Shown here piece by piece: positions 24,904 to 33,044 of a stretch of 64,000 nucleotides of DNA. Each line of letters starts with the position of its first letter. Within the stretch, counting starts at the first letter, position 1. This DNA is from an uncultured Prevotella sp. Its GTDB lineage: Bacteria > Bacteroidota > Bacteroidia > Bacteroidales > Bacteroidaceae. The stretch spans positions 1 through 64,000 of the forward strand of contig CAKPYB010000011.1 in the NCBI GenBank assembly GCA_934202525.1. Direction: 5' to 3'. The notes below the pieces were generated by a model, which ran no database searches, was not told the origin of the DNA, and saw nothing but the letters and a program-made list of their open reading frames with translations. Position numbers and translations under genes: made by a program.

Positions 24904-24967
24904 ATAAAATATTTTGGAAAAAGTTATATATAGTGTGTAAAAAATACTTAATTAATCTCTTTTTTTT

Positions 24968-25089
24968 TCTCCGAAGAATAGAAAATTATCTCCGAAGGAT
25001 AAATTTATATCTCCGATAGATAGGAAAATGTCTCCGAAGAATAGGAAATTATCTCCGAAAGAGAATTATCTCCTGATTATAAAACATGA
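24968..25089. repeat. 21-bp TCTCCGAAG tandem array
   Basis: Six units begin TCTCC: 24968, 24989, 25010, 25031, 25052 and 25069. The first four are exactly 21 bases long (for example TCTCCGAAGAATAGGAAATTA-type). The fifth is 17 bases and the last diverges. A related array lies at 62501-62623 beside recQ. Confidence 0.75.
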
Positions 25090-25139
25090 TAAAGTTTGCC
25101 GCAGATGATTTCCTGTTGCTTACAGAACAGGATTTTGGA

Positions 25140-25380
25140 GGTGATATTTGTGAGGTGAAGGTGAAGGGTGTATTTTTAATCTTTATATTATATTCTTTAT
25201 TTTAGGGTTTTTCCGATTTTTGACCCTAGGGTCTTTTTCCCGGTTTTTACCCTTACCCTTCACGCGTATATATAAAAAGGAGTTTTCAAACCTTCACCCT
25301 TCACCTTTTTGGCGATTCTTTTGATGGTCAGAGAGTTACGGGTGAAGGGTGGTGAAGGGAGGTGAAGGGAGAATTTCTGT
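25140..25380. repeat. GGTGAAGGG-rich inverted repeat region
   Basis: GAGGTGAAGGTGAAGGGTG near 25147-25170 is mirrored by ACCTTCACCCTTCACC (25290-25306), enclosing about 120 AT-rich bases with the palindrome GACCCTAGGGTC and a further ACCCTTACCCTTCAC. A third, forward block with three GGTGAAGGG-like units follows at about 25350-25378. It looks like a miniature dispersed element, possibly nested. The rest of the gap (25090-25140, 25381-25462) shows nothing. Confidence 0.55.
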
Positions 25381-25462
25381 TTTGCTTTAAACACTTTTTT
25401 GCATTTGAATGTTGTGGGTAGGGTTTGGTTAGGAATAGTGAAATGTGAATTTGCTTATGGAA

Positions 25463-25530
25463 AGAGAAATGACGGTGATAAAAAAGCCCGATAAAAAGAG
25501 AAATGATGGTGATAAAAAAGCCCGATAAAA
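25463..25530. repeat. 34-bp tandem duplication of terminator flank
   Basis: 25463-25496 and 25497-25530 are the same 34 bases with one difference (GACGG versus GATGG). Each contains AAAAAAGCCCGATAAAA, one arm of the following terminator. Only the right copy is next to the other arm. Confidence 0.85.
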
Positions 25531-25548
25531 GATGACTTTTATCGGGCT
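25519..25548 (-). terminator. terminator of the DUF3332 gene
   Basis: AGCCCGATAAAAG (25519-25531) / CTTTTATCGGGCT (25536-25548), loop of four, followed on the minus strand by TTTTTT. Confidence 0.88.
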
Positions 25549-25565
25549 GGAATTGTTATGATAAC

Positions 25566-26117
25566 TTACTTGTTGAATGCATAGAACAAACCATCATTCA
25601 TAGCCATGCGAACCTGGTATAAACCATTGGCATCTGCTGGGACGTTGATCTTCTCGCCACTTGGCAAGCAAGCCTGGATGCTGCCATCCTCGTTGAAGCT
25701 GAAAAGCTCACGGATATCGCCATCCTTGCTGTATGACCAACTCTTGTGCTTCTTGTCGAACACAAAGTATGATTTCTCACCATCTGGGTCGGTAATCTCG
25801 TAGCCATTCTTCAATGTCTTGATGGCATACATGCGACCATCCTTACCCATTACGTCCTTAGTAGTTCCTACCTGGCCAATGACTTTGTTGCCTGTCCAGA
25901 ACTCGATAGAGTTGAGAACGAGAACGTCTGCAAATGAACATACTGCGTAAGCAGGAGAGATGAGCACGAAGATAATCTCGTTTACAAACTTGTTGTCAGT
26001 TGCTCTCTTGTTCCAGTCAAGTACGGAATTTGTCAGGCCAAATGAGCCGATGCAAGAACTGAATGTCAAGGCGCCCAACAGGACTGCGATGACAGGTTTA
26101 GTTAAATTTTTCTTCAT
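25566..26117 (-). CDS. DUF3332 family lipoprotein
   Basis: A 183-residue lipoprotein. The signal peptide has a lipobox at LTFSSC near residue 23, so the mature protein is membrane-anchored. The family core is easily read: LDWNKRATDNKFVNEIIF, then SFADVLVLNSIEFWTG. The C-terminal half is a beta-rich repeat (KNGYEITDPDGEKSYFVFD). Function unknown across the family. I start at ATG 26117 (MKKNLTKP); the ATG two codons upstream is equally possible. Monocistronic, with a terminator downstream. Confidence 0.85.
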   Translation of the reverse strand: MKKNLTKPVIAVLLGALTFSSCIGSFGLTNSVLDWNKRATDNKFVNEIIFVLISPAYAVCSFADVLVLNSIEFWTGNKVIGQVGTTKDVMGKDGRMYAIKTLKNGYEITDPDGEKSYFVFDKKHKSWSYSKDGDIRELFSFNEDGSIQACLPSGEKINVPADANGLYQVRMAMNDGLFYAFNK

Positions 26118-26149
26118 AGTCATAAATTAATTTATATGTTGAGAATCTT

Positions 26150-27190
26150 TTACTTCGCAGACTCAAACTCGCGCAAGAAACGAGTATCGTTCTCAGAGAA
26201 GAGACGAAGGTCGCTCACGCGATATTTCAAGTTGGTGATACGCTCAACACCCATACCGAAGGCATAACCGGTATAGACATTGCTGTCGATACCGCAAGCC
26301 TCGAGATCATGAGGGTCAACCATACCGCAACCTAAAATCTCAACCCATCCGGTATGCTTGCAGAAGTTGCAACCCTTACCGCCACAGATGTTGCAGGAGA
26401 TATCCATCTCTGCGCTAGGCTCTGTGAATGGGAAGTAGCTAGGACGGAGACGAATCTTGGTATCTGCACCAAACATCTCACGGGCAAAGGTAAGAAGTAC
26501 CTGCTTGAGGTCGGTGAAACTTACATTCTTATCTACATAGAGACCTTCTACCTGATGGAAGAAACAGTGAGCGCGGGCGCTGATAGCCTCGTTACGGTAA
26601 ACGCGGCCTGGGCAGAGCACACGGATAGGTGGCTCATGAGTTTCCATATAGTGAGCCTCGTCGCCAGAAGTATGGCTGCGGAGGAGCACATTCTTGGTAA
26701 CGTCGTCGCTGTTGGTCTTCTCTATAAAGAAGGTGTCCTGCATATCGCGGGCCGGGTGGTCGGCAGCAAAGTTGAGCATCGTAAATACGTGCTTGTCGTC
26801 ATCTACCTCAGGACCCTGGAAAAGGGTAAAGCCCATGCGAGCGAAAATGTCGATAATCTGATTCTTCACTACGGTGAGTGGATGGCGGGTACCGAGTGCT
26901 ACAGGGTAGGCGGTACGGGTCAAGTCGATATCATCGCTTGATGCCTCGGCTTCTTCCATCTGCTCCTTCAGTCCGTTGATCTTCTCAAGGGCTGCGTTCT
27001 TCAGCTCGTTGATTTTTACACCAACCTCTTTCTTTTGGTCGGCTGGCACAGTGCGGAAGTCGGCCATGAGGGCGTTAATCTCGCCCTTCTTGCTCAGATA
27101 CTTGATTCGAAGCTGCTCTACTTCTTCTGCGTTTTGGGCAGTCAAAGTGCTCACTTCTTTCAAGAGTTCGTCTATTTTTTCTAATAACAT
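26150..27190 (-). CDS. pheS: phenylalanyl-tRNA synthetase alpha subunit
   Basis: A 346-residue class II synthetase subunit that charges tRNA-Phe with the beta subunit PheT, which is not in the window. Seen: an N-terminal coiled-coil that binds tRNA (about 1-90, VSTLTAQNAEEVEQLRIKYL), motif 1 around FQGPEVDDDKHVFTMLNF, motif 2 (RVYRNEAISARAHCFFHQVE) and motif 3 GYAFGMGVERIT. Full length. It is the last gene before the divergent promoter region shared with the 27305 lipoprotein operon. Confidence 0.95.
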   Translation of the reverse strand: MLLEKIDELLKEVSTLTAQNAEEVEQLRIKYLSKKGEINALMADFRTVPADQKKEVGVKINELKNAALEKINGLKEQMEEAEASSDDIDLTRTAYPVALGTRHPLTVVKNQIIDIFARMGFTLFQGPEVDDDKHVFTMLNFAADHPARDMQDTFFIEKTNSDDVTKNVLLRSHTSGDEAHYMETHEPPIRVLCPGRVYRNEAISARAHCFFHQVEGLYVDKNVSFTDLKQVLLTFAREMFGADTKIRLRPSYFPFTEPSAEMDISCNICGGKGCNFCKHTGWVEILGCGMVDPHDLEACGIDSNVYTGYAFGMGVERITNLKYRVSDLRLFSENDTRFLREFESAK

Positions 27191-27216
27191 ATCTATATTT
27201 TTATCTTTTTTGACTG

Positions 27217-27224
27217 CAAAGATA
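27217..27224 (-). promoter_or_regulatory. -7 element of pheS
   Basis: TATCTTTG on the minus strand, about 27 bases ahead of the pheS ATG. No good -33 TTG is visible at the right spacing. Confidence 0.5.
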
Positions 27225-27266
27225 ACATTTTTTGCTTAAAAGATGAAATAATTCAAAAGAAAGTTG

Positions 27267-27274
27267 TACTTTTG
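27267..27274 (+). promoter_or_regulatory. -7 element of the 27305 operon
   Basis: TACTTTTG, about 31 bases ahead of the ATG. The -33 is weak. It is back-to-back with the pheS promoter. Confidence 0.5.
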
Positions 27275-27304
27275 CATGGAAAATTTGAGAAATTTAATAG
27301 GTTT

Positions 27305-28162
27305 ATGAAAAAACTCTGTTTATTAACGGTGTTAATGGCGGTGCTTACCATCGTTTGTTTCACGTCTGTGGGATGCACAGACAAGAAGCCTGCGCCTGCC
27401 ATTGATTCGGCTTCATCCGACTCGGTGATTGCCGACACCCAAGCGATGGACTCTACAGAACAGCTGATAGAGGAGACTCCGATGCCAAAGGCGGCTGACG
27501 AGCTTTTTGATGATTTCGTGTTTAATTTTGCAGCTAACAGAAAGTTGCAGAAAAGTCGTATTGTCTTCCCGCTGCCGGTATATCACGGTGAGAAACTGAT
27601 CAAGAAGATAGAAAAAGCCCATTGGAAGATGGAGCATTTCTTTATGCGTCAGGATTATTACACGCTGATCTTTGATAATCAGAAACAGATGAAACTGATG
27701 AAGGATACTACTATCGATCATGTAGTAATAGAAAAGGTGTTCTATAGTAGAAAGACAGTTCAGCAGTTTGTGTTTAATCGCATCAATGGTCAGTGGATGA
27801 TGACTAGCATTTGCTACAAGCCTATGTATCAGAATAATAATGCCAGTTTCCTAAAGTTTTACGGTCAATTTGCTACTGATACCGCTTTCCAGGCTCGCCA
27901 CATCCATAATCCGGTGAAGTTTACCGGTCCTGATCCTGATGATGATTTCAGTACGATGACAGGCGATATAGAACCGGAAACATGGCCTGCCTTTGCTCCG
28001 CAACTGCCTCATGGCATGATTTACAACGTAATCTATGGTCAGAAATATACCGAGAGCAACCAGAAAATCTTCGTGATTCGTGGTATTGCCAATGGTATGG
28101 AAACCTCTCTTACTTTCAAAAAGATTGGAGGAAAATGGGAACTGATCAAACTGAATATGTAG
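27305..28162 (+). CDS. DUF4348-type lipoprotein
   Basis: A 285-residue lipoprotein. The signal peptide ends at a lipobox-like FTSVGC (Cys near residue 22), followed by an acidic Ser/Asp spacer. The body (ADELFDDFVFNFAANRKLQK, FYSRKTVQQFVFNRINGQW) follows the DUF4348 pattern, whose members are Bacteroidetes lipoproteins of unknown role. I start at ATG 27305 rather than the in-frame ATG at 27272, because the latter lies on the -7 element. It is 32 bases ahead of murB and probably co-transcribed. Confidence 0.8.
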   Translation: MKKLCLLTVLMAVLTIVCFTSVGCTDKKPAPAIDSASSDSVIADTQAMDSTEQLIEETPMPKAADELFDDFVFNFAANRKLQKSRIVFPLPVYHGEKLIKKIEKAHWKMEHFFMRQDYYTLIFDNQKQMKLMKDTTIDHVVIEKVFYSRKTVQQFVFNRINGQWMMTSICYKPMYQNNNASFLKFYGQFATDTAFQARHIHNPVKFTGPDPDDDFSTMTGDIEPETWPAFAPQLPHGMIYNVIYGQKYTESNQKIFVIRGIANGMETSLTFKKIGGKWELIKLNM

Positions 28163-28194
28163 CTTTTTAGTAAGTAGTAAAAGTTTAACCAGAT

Positions 28195-29250
28195 ATGAAA
28201 GATATTCGTAATTATAGCCTTTTGGCTCACAATACATTCGGAATCGATGCTAAATGCAGCAGATTTCTGGAGTATGCTTCTGTAGAAGAAGCCCGACAAG
28301 TTGTTGGCTTGCTGACAGAGGCAGATAAGCCACTGCTCATTCTGGGTGGTGGCAGCAATCTCTTGCTGACCGGTGATTATGCGGGCACAGTGCTCCATTC
28401 GGCTATTATGGGTATTGAGGTTCTTGACAACAAGACTTTGGCAGCTGCAGAGGGGGATGATGCATTGTGCAACCCGGATTGGGTCTTCCTTTCCTGTGGC
28501 AGTGGCGAGGTGTTTGATGATGTGGTGGCTTATGCCGTAGAGCATGGCTATCATGGAGCTGAGAATCTGAGCATTATTCCAGGTGAGGTAGGTGCCAGTG
28601 CGGTTCAGAATATTGGTGCCTATGGAGTGGAAGCCAAGGATATTATATATAAGGTGGAAGCTGTTGAGATAGCTACGGGCAGGGTAGTGGTGTTTGATAA
28701 TGCCGACTGTGAGTATAGCTACCGCCAGAGTAAATTTAAGCATGACTGGAAGGATAAGTATCTGGTAACCCATGTGATTTACCGTTTGCAGAAGACCTTC
28801 CGCCCGGATCTGGATTATGGGAATATCCGTGCTGCGCTTGAGGCTAAGCATATTGCTGAACCTACAGCCCAGCAGCTTCGTGATGTCATCATAGAAATTA
28901 GAGAGGCAAAATTGCCTGATCCTAAGGTGTTGGGTAATGCAGGCAGTTTCTTTATGAATCCTATTGTAGAGAAGGCTAAGTACGAAAAACTGGCTGCTCG
29001 TTATCCGGGTATGCCTCATTATACAATCGATGATTCTCATGAAAAGATTCCGGCTGGCTGGATGATTGATCAGTGTGGATGGAAGGGAAAGAGTCTGGGA
29101 CGGGCCGGTGTACATGACAAGCAGGCACTGGTGCTCGTGAATCGTGGCGGCGCTACGGGCGAGGAAATCGTAAAACTCTGTGAGACCATCCAGGAGGATG
29201 TGAAGCAGAAGTTTGGTATAGAGATTCATCCGGAGGTGAATGTGAAGTGA
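28195..29250 (+). CDS. murB: UDP-N-acetylenolpyruvoylglucosamine reductase
   Basis: A 351-residue flavoenzyme that reduces UDP-GlcNAc-enolpyruvate to UDP-MurNAc in peptidoglycan synthesis. Seen: FAD-binding LLILGGGSNLLL, SCGSGEVFDDVV, PGEVGASAVQNIGAYG, the catalytic-serine loop LGNAGSFFMNP, and the C-terminal Glu in GIEIHPEV. Its length and insertion fit the type I (E. coli-like) enzyme. Second gene of a three-gene operon. Confidence 0.95.
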   Translation: MKDIRNYSLLAHNTFGIDAKCSRFLEYASVEEARQVVGLLTEADKPLLILGGGSNLLLTGDYAGTVLHSAIMGIEVLDNKTLAAAEGDDALCNPDWVFLSCGSGEVFDDVVAYAVEHGYHGAENLSIIPGEVGASAVQNIGAYGVEAKDIIYKVEAVEIATGRVVVFDNADCEYSYRQSKFKHDWKDKYLVTHVIYRLQKTFRPDLDYGNIRAALEAKHIAEPTAQQLRDVIIEIREAKLPDPKVLGNAGSFFMNPIVEKAKYEKLAARYPGMPHYTIDDSHEKIPAGWMIDQCGWKGKSLGRAGVHDKQALVLVNRGGATGEEIVKLCETIQEDVKQKFGIEIHPEVNVK

Positions 29251-29287
29251 AGAATTCGTTTGTTTTCAGAAAAATATTTGATAATTA

Positions 29288-30067
29288 ATGAAGGTAACTT
29301 TATTAGGTACAGGCACATCGGGCGGTGTTCCTTCATTGGGATGTAACTGTGACGTGTGCCGAAGTACGGATCCGCATGATAAAAGATTGCGTAGTGCGGC
29401 AATGATAGAAACGGAGAATACCCGTATTCTGATAGATGCCGGACCGGATATACGGCAGCAGTTGCTGCGTGTGCCTTTCAGAAAGATAGATGGTGTGCTG
29501 ATTACGCATATCCATTACGACCATGTTGGTGGTATTGATGATTTGCGCCCTTTCTGTATCTTTGGTGATATCAATATCTACGGCGATGAAATCGTTACTG
29601 CGGGGCTGCCTCATACGATGCCTTACTGCTTTCCGAAGAATGCAGAAAAACTCTATCCGGGAGCTCCTAAACTCAAATTGCATACCATTCATCCGCATGA
29701 GCATTATCAGATAGGGAATATTGAGTTTGTTCCTATCCGTGTGATGCACGATAAGATGCCTATTCTCGGCTATCGGTTTGGTAAGTTTGCCTATATTACT
29801 GATATGAAATCTATGGGTGATGAAGAGTATGCTTATTTGGATGGTGTGGAAACACTCGTAATTAACGCACTCAGATTTGAGAAAACACATCACAGCCATC
29901 AGCTTGTATCTGATGCTATTGAGGTGTCGCGCAGGATAGGAGCAAAACATACTTATTTTATCCATGTGACTCATCAGATAGGTTTCCACGATGAGGCGAA
30001 TAAAAGGCTGCCCGAAGGCTTTGAATTTGGCTTCGATGGAATGGAGATATATGTAGAAAATAGATGA
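29288..30067 (+). CDS. MBL-fold phosphodiesterase (PhnP-like)
   Basis: A 259-residue metallo-beta-lactamase-fold hydrolase. An N-terminal zinc-binding cysteine set lies in LGCNCDVCRS, the metal site in THIHYDHVGGIDDLRP, with later D and H ligands at YITDMKSM and YFIHVTHQIG. This is the layout of PhnP-type phosphodiesterases, which act on cyclic phosphoribosyl or nucleotide-like phosphodiesters. No phn genes are nearby, so the substrate is unknown. Third gene of the operon, 37 bases after murB. Confidence 0.9.
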   Translation: MKVTLLGTGTSGGVPSLGCNCDVCRSTDPHDKRLRSAAMIETENTRILIDAGPDIRQQLLRVPFRKIDGVLITHIHYDHVGGIDDLRPFCIFGDINIYGDEIVTAGLPHTMPYCFPKNAEKLYPGAPKLKLHTIHPHEHYQIGNIEFVPIRVMHDKMPILGYRFGKFAYITDMKSMGDEEYAYLDGVETLVINALRFEKTHHSHQLVSDAIEVSRRIGAKHTYFIHVTHQIGFHDEANKRLPEGFEFGFDGMEIYVENR

Positions 30068-30145
30068 ACTTTTATTGAAAAAGGTTTAAAAATAGATCGA
30101 TAAAAGTTAATTAAATTAAAATAATAGGTCTTTTGCTAAGAAAAA

Positions 30146-30177
30146 TTTGCGAGTATCATAGATTATTTCTATATTTG
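30146..30177 (+). promoter_or_regulatory. promoter of a freestanding small RNA
   Basis: TTTG (30146-30149), 20 bases, TATATTTG (30170-30177), a near-ideal match. The only thing downstream on this strand is a terminator at 30224-30247. Confidence 0.75.
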
Positions 30178-30183
30178 CATGTG

Positions 30184-30247
30184 TGTTTTTCATAGTATTA
30201 GATTTAAGGTTAACAAGGTATTGGGGTCGCAGCGGCGACCCTTTTTT
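30184..30247 (+). ncRNA. candidate small RNA (~64 nt)
   Basis: Transcription from the promoter at 30146-30177 would begin near 30184 and end in the strong terminator GGGTCGC (30224-30230) / GCGACCC (30235-30241) with TTTTTT (30242-30247). No start codon-led frame of useful length lies inside. The next gene on the right is on the opposite strand, so this is not a leader. The single-stranded 5' part (TTTTTCATAGTATTAGATTT then AAGGTTAAC) would be free to base-pair with targets. Confidence 0.7.
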
Positions 30248-30323
30248 GTTTTTATCCCCTTTTGGGTGACTAAAAAATACCTTTTTTCAAGGCATCTTTC
30301 CTTTCCCCAAAACGGTATATGGT

Positions 30324-30587
30324 TCATCTCTTCCGAGGTTTGAATCTCCGGTAAAGTTTCCAAGCCAACAGTGCACCGTCGAATGCTCCTGCTCCCACCT
30401 GCAGCAAACTCTGCAGTCGCTTGCTAGGACTCGCATTGCGTGACAGGATTTCAGGTTTTGTGAAAAGCGAGTTCCATAAAGTCTGAATCTTGGCATCATC
30501 GGCATCAATTTCCTTGCGTATCGCCTCTTTTTTGAGTCGGATATCATTTAAGGAATTATATTCTGTGATTTCTGAATGATTTGTCAT
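30324..30587 (-). CDS. small conserved protein downstream of holin-like gene
   Basis: An 87-residue basic protein: an N-terminal helical region (LNDIRLKKEAIRKEIDADDA), then a short apolar stretch (LLQVGAGAFDGALLAWKLYR) and a basic end (RFKPRKR). No family is recognised. It is the third gene of the YtxH/holin-like operon, 15 bases after its neighbour. Probably membrane-associated. Confidence 0.75.
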   Translation of the reverse strand: MTNHSEITEYNSLNDIRLKKEAIRKEIDADDAKIQTLWNSLFTKPEILSRNASPSKRLQSLLQVGAGAFDGALLAWKLYRRFKPRKR

Positions 30588-30602
30588 GTTGCGAAAAGGA
30601 GG

Positions 30603-30959
30603 TTATTTTCCCATCAAGAGGCTTGCCAGAAATCTGACCAATGGTCTCTCGATCCACTTATGGCGGAAAATTACAAATAATATTAATATAAATAGGTATA
30701 CTGCAGCAACAATGCAGAATCCGAAAGTCAGACTACCTATTAAGTCTGCCAATGCAAAAGCAGCACCAAAGGATAGGTAAATGAGGGTAAGCGTAAGTAA
30801 GCCCAGAAGTACCACCGTCATGGTGATGACTGTAAGCAGGCGTACCACCTTATCCACAACATCGAGCTTCAGATATTCGCTCTGAAGCCCGATGTAATGT
30901 TTAAGCACCTCAATGAGCTGCCCGATAGTTTCTACATTTTTATCGTTAGAGAACATCAT
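30603..30959 (-). CDS. holin-X-like phage-holin-family membrane protein
   Basis: A 118-residue protein with two long hydrophobic helices (about 42-65, LLTVITMTVVLLGLLTLTLI, and 78-100, FGFCIVAAVYLFILILFVIF) after an amphipathic N-terminus. This pattern is annotated as the phage-holin (Holin-X/YqjE) family, but in Bacteroidetes these are chromosomal stress or envelope proteins and not lysis proteins. The neighbour is a YtxH protein, a common pairing. Twelve bases separate them. Confidence 0.8.
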   Translation of the reverse strand: MMFSNDKNVETIGQLIEVLKHYIGLQSEYLKLDVVDKVVRLLTVITMTVVLLGLLTLTLIYLSFGAAFALADLIGSLTFGFCIVAAVYLFILILFVIFRHKWIERPLVRFLASLLMGK

Positions 30960-30971
30960 GATAGGTGATGA

Positions 30972-31184
30972 TTAAACCTCAGGAGCTGCGTCCTTGATAT
31001 CGTCAACCAGATCATCAACGTCCTTACGGCTCAACTTGATGTCGTGCTTCTTGCAGAAATCGTCTACTGCACCTGCAATCTTACTACGTGTATCCTCACC
31101 CTTCTCAGGAGCGAAAATCAAACCGAGTGCTGTACCGGCGATAGCACCGCCGAGGAAAGCACCAATGTAACCTAATGTTTTCAT
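30972..31184 (-). CDS. YtxH-domain protein
   Basis: A 70-residue protein with one N-terminal glycine-rich hydrophobic helix (IGAFLGGAIAGTALGLIFAP) immediately followed by the YtxH signature EKGEDTR. The charged C-terminus (SRKDVDDLVDDIKD) follows. YtxH proteins are small stress-associated membrane proteins. First gene of a three-gene operon with a strong promoter at 31242-31271. Confidence 0.88.
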   Translation of the reverse strand: MKTLGYIGAFLGGAIAGTALGLIFAPEKGEDTRSKIAGAVDDFCKKHDIKLSRKDVDDLVDDIKDAAPEV

Positions 31185-31241
31185 ATGCTATAAATTTTAA
31201 ACGTTAAACGATTATCTTCTTGTCATTTTCATTTGACAATG

Positions 31242-31271
31242 CAAATATACTAAATTCTCTTTAAAAAACAA
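31242..31271 (-). promoter_or_regulatory. promoter of the YtxH operon, with operator-like dyad
   Basis: Minus strand: TTG (31271-31269), 19 bases, TATATTTG (31249-31242). An inverted repeat TTGTCA (31220-31225) / TGACAA (31234-31239) covers the predicted start point, a usual place for a repressor site. Confidence 0.65.
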
Positions 31272-31447
31272 GCCTTTTAGCCTTAATTTTTCATTAAAAA
31301 TGTTTTAATAGCCTTATTTAACAAACTTTAGGCGGCATATTCTTCGTTTTTCGGGCATTTTTTTGTATTTTCGCAGAGTAAAAAACGCATAACGCGAAAT
31401 TTATATTGAATGAACAACAATAATAAACAATAAAACGAATAAGAATT

Positions 31448-31933
31448 ATGAAGAAAATTACAGTATTAAGCATGGGAATGTGCGCAGTTTTGGCGCTCGC
31501 AAGTTGTGGTACATCTAAGGAAAGTGCATACAAGAAGGCATATGAGAAGGCTCAGCAGCAGGAACAGCAGGCAGCTCAGGCTCCTGTTGCTCAGGAACCA
31601 GTTGTAGCTCCTCTCGAGACTCAGGCTCCTTCTGATGAGCAGACAGAGGTTGATAATGCTACTGTTCGTTCTGAGGATGTTTCTCTCATCTCTGGTTCTG
31701 GCTTGTCAAGCTATAGCGTAGTAGTTGGTTCTTTCTCTCTCAAGGCTAACGCTGAGGGATTGGCTAGTACATTGAAGAGCGCTGGCTACGATGCTCAGAT
31801 CGCCCTGAACACAGAGCGTAACATGTATCGCGTGGTAGCTTCTACATTTGCTGATAAGGCTGCTGCTGTCAAGAGCCGCAATCAGCTTCGCGCTGGTAAG
31901 TATCCTGATGCTTGGTTACTCCTTAAGAAGTAA
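31448..31933 (+). CDS. SPOR-domain lipoprotein
   Basis: A 161-residue lipoprotein with lipobox LALASC (Cys at residue 20). A Gln/Ala/Pro-rich linker follows, then a SPOR domain at about 87-161 (YSVVVGSFSLKANAEGLAST, LKSAGYDAQIALN, YRVVASTFADKAAAV). SPOR domains bind denuded glycan strands at division septa, so a cell-wall role is inferred. A weak TATTTTCG lies at 31366-31373. It precedes ruvX and def by 36 bases. Confidence 0.88.
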   Translation: MKKITVLSMGMCAVLALASCGTSKESAYKKAYEKAQQQEQQAAQAPVAQEPVVAPLETQAPSDEQTEVDNATVRSEDVSLISGSGLSSYSVVVGSFSLKANAEGLASTLKSAGYDAQIALNTERNMYRVVASTFADKAAAVKSRNQLRAGKYPDAWLLLKK

Positions 31934-31969
31934 TCTGATATTATATAAGGATAAGATATCCGTAGATTA

Positions 31970-32383
31970 ATGCGAATTTTATCTATAGATTACGGTAAAA
32001 AACGTACCGGACTGGCTGTGACCGACCCATTGCAGATTATTGCCAATGGGTTGGCCACAGTTTCTACACATGAACTTTTCACTTATATCGAAACTTATAT
32101 TCAGAAAGAGCAGGTGGAGCGCATTGTTATCGGAAAACCGATGCAACCTAACGGGCAGCCAAGTGAAAACCTGGCAAGAGTAGAAAACTTCTACAACCGT
32201 TGGCGAAAGGCTCATCCTGAAATTCCAATTGAATATTATGACGAGAGATTTACATCAGTCCTGGCACATAGAGCCATGATAGATGGAGGTGTAAAGAAGA
32301 AAGTGAGAAAAGAAAATAAAGGATTGGTAGACGAGATAAGTGCTACCATCATATTACAGGATTATTTGCAATCAAGAAGATAA
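31970..32383 (+). CDS. ruvX: Holliday junction resolvase-like / pre-16S rRNA nuclease
   Basis: A 137-residue RNase H-like protein of the YqgF/RuvX family, an essential 16S rRNA 5'-end processing nuclease. Seen: [17 protein letters not shown] with the catalytic Asp, [11 protein letters not shown], the DERFTS motif and the final acidic [13 protein letters not shown]. Its stop overlaps the def start (TAATG), showing translational coupling. Confidence 0.93.
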   Translation: MRILSIDYGKKRTGLAVTDPLQIIANGLATVSTHELFTYIETYIQKEQVERIVIGKPMQPNGQPSENLARVENFYNRWRKAHPEIPIEYYDERFTSVLAHRAMIDGGVKKKVRKENKGLVDEISATIILQDYLQSRR

Positions 32384-32940
32384 TGATTTTACCGATTTAT
32401 ATTTATGGTCAGCCAGTGCTGAGAAAAGTGGCTGAAGATATTACACCTGATTATCCAGATCTCAAGGTGTTGATTAATAATATGTATGAAACCCTTGATT
32501 CCAGCAACGGCATCGGACTGGCTGCACCTCAGATTGGCTTGCCTATCCGCCTCGTTGTTATCGACCTGGATGTGCTCAGCGAGGATTTCCCTGAGTATAA
32601 AGGATTCCGTCATGCTTTCATCAATGCCCATATCCTAGAGCGCGATGAGGAAAATACCGACTCTTCTGAAGAGGGATGTCTTTCTATTCCTGGTATCAAT
32701 GAGAAGGTGGTTCGTCCTACACGCATCCATGTAAAGTATATGGATGAGGATTTTAATGAACATGATGAGTGGATAGGGGGATATCTGGCTCGCGTGATGC
32801 AGCATGAATTCGACCATTTGGAGGGTACAATGTTTGTTGACCGTGTGTCTCCTCTTCGCAAGAACATGATAGCAGGAAAGCTCAAGAGTATCATCAAGGG
32901 CAATTTCCGTGCTGCCTATCGTACTAAGATACGTCGATAG
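32383..32940 (+). CDS. def: peptide deformylase
   Basis: A 185-residue metalloenzyme that removes the formyl group from nascent proteins. All three motifs are intact: [16 protein letters not shown] (metal Cys) and QHEFDHLEG (two His ligands and catalytic Glu). The start overlaps the ruvX stop by one base. A terminator follows at 32951. Confidence 0.96.
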   Translation: MILPIYIYGQPVLRKVAEDITPDYPDLKVLINNMYETLDSSNGIGLAAPQIGLPIRLVVIDLDVLSEDFPEYKGFRHAFINAHILERDEENTDSSEEGCLSIPGINEKVVRPTRIHVKYMDEDFNEHDEWIGGYLARVMQHEFDHLEGTMFVDRVSPLRKNMIAGKLKSIIKGNFRAAYRTKIRR

Positions 32941-32950
32941 TTCTTCCGAA

Positions 32951-33002
32951 AATATAGTAAGCTTCATGGTAATCGTGACGATTGGGCTTACTATATTTTT
33001 TT
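32951..33002 (+). terminator. terminator after def
   Basis: AATATAGTAAGC (32951-32962) / GCTTACTATATT (32986-32997), followed by TTTTTTT. Confidence 0.85.
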
Positions 33003-33044
33003 ATTCTACATTCAATAGGTTTTATTTCAGAGTGTTACGAACAG

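Noticed and set aside
24968..25089. CRISPR-like array (21-bp period)
   Set aside because: Units are contiguous and diverge gradually, with no repeat/spacer alternation.
30603..31184. Prophage remnant, suggested by a holin-family match
   Set aside because: The gene pairs with YtxH in a normal chromosomal operon and no other phage genes are present.
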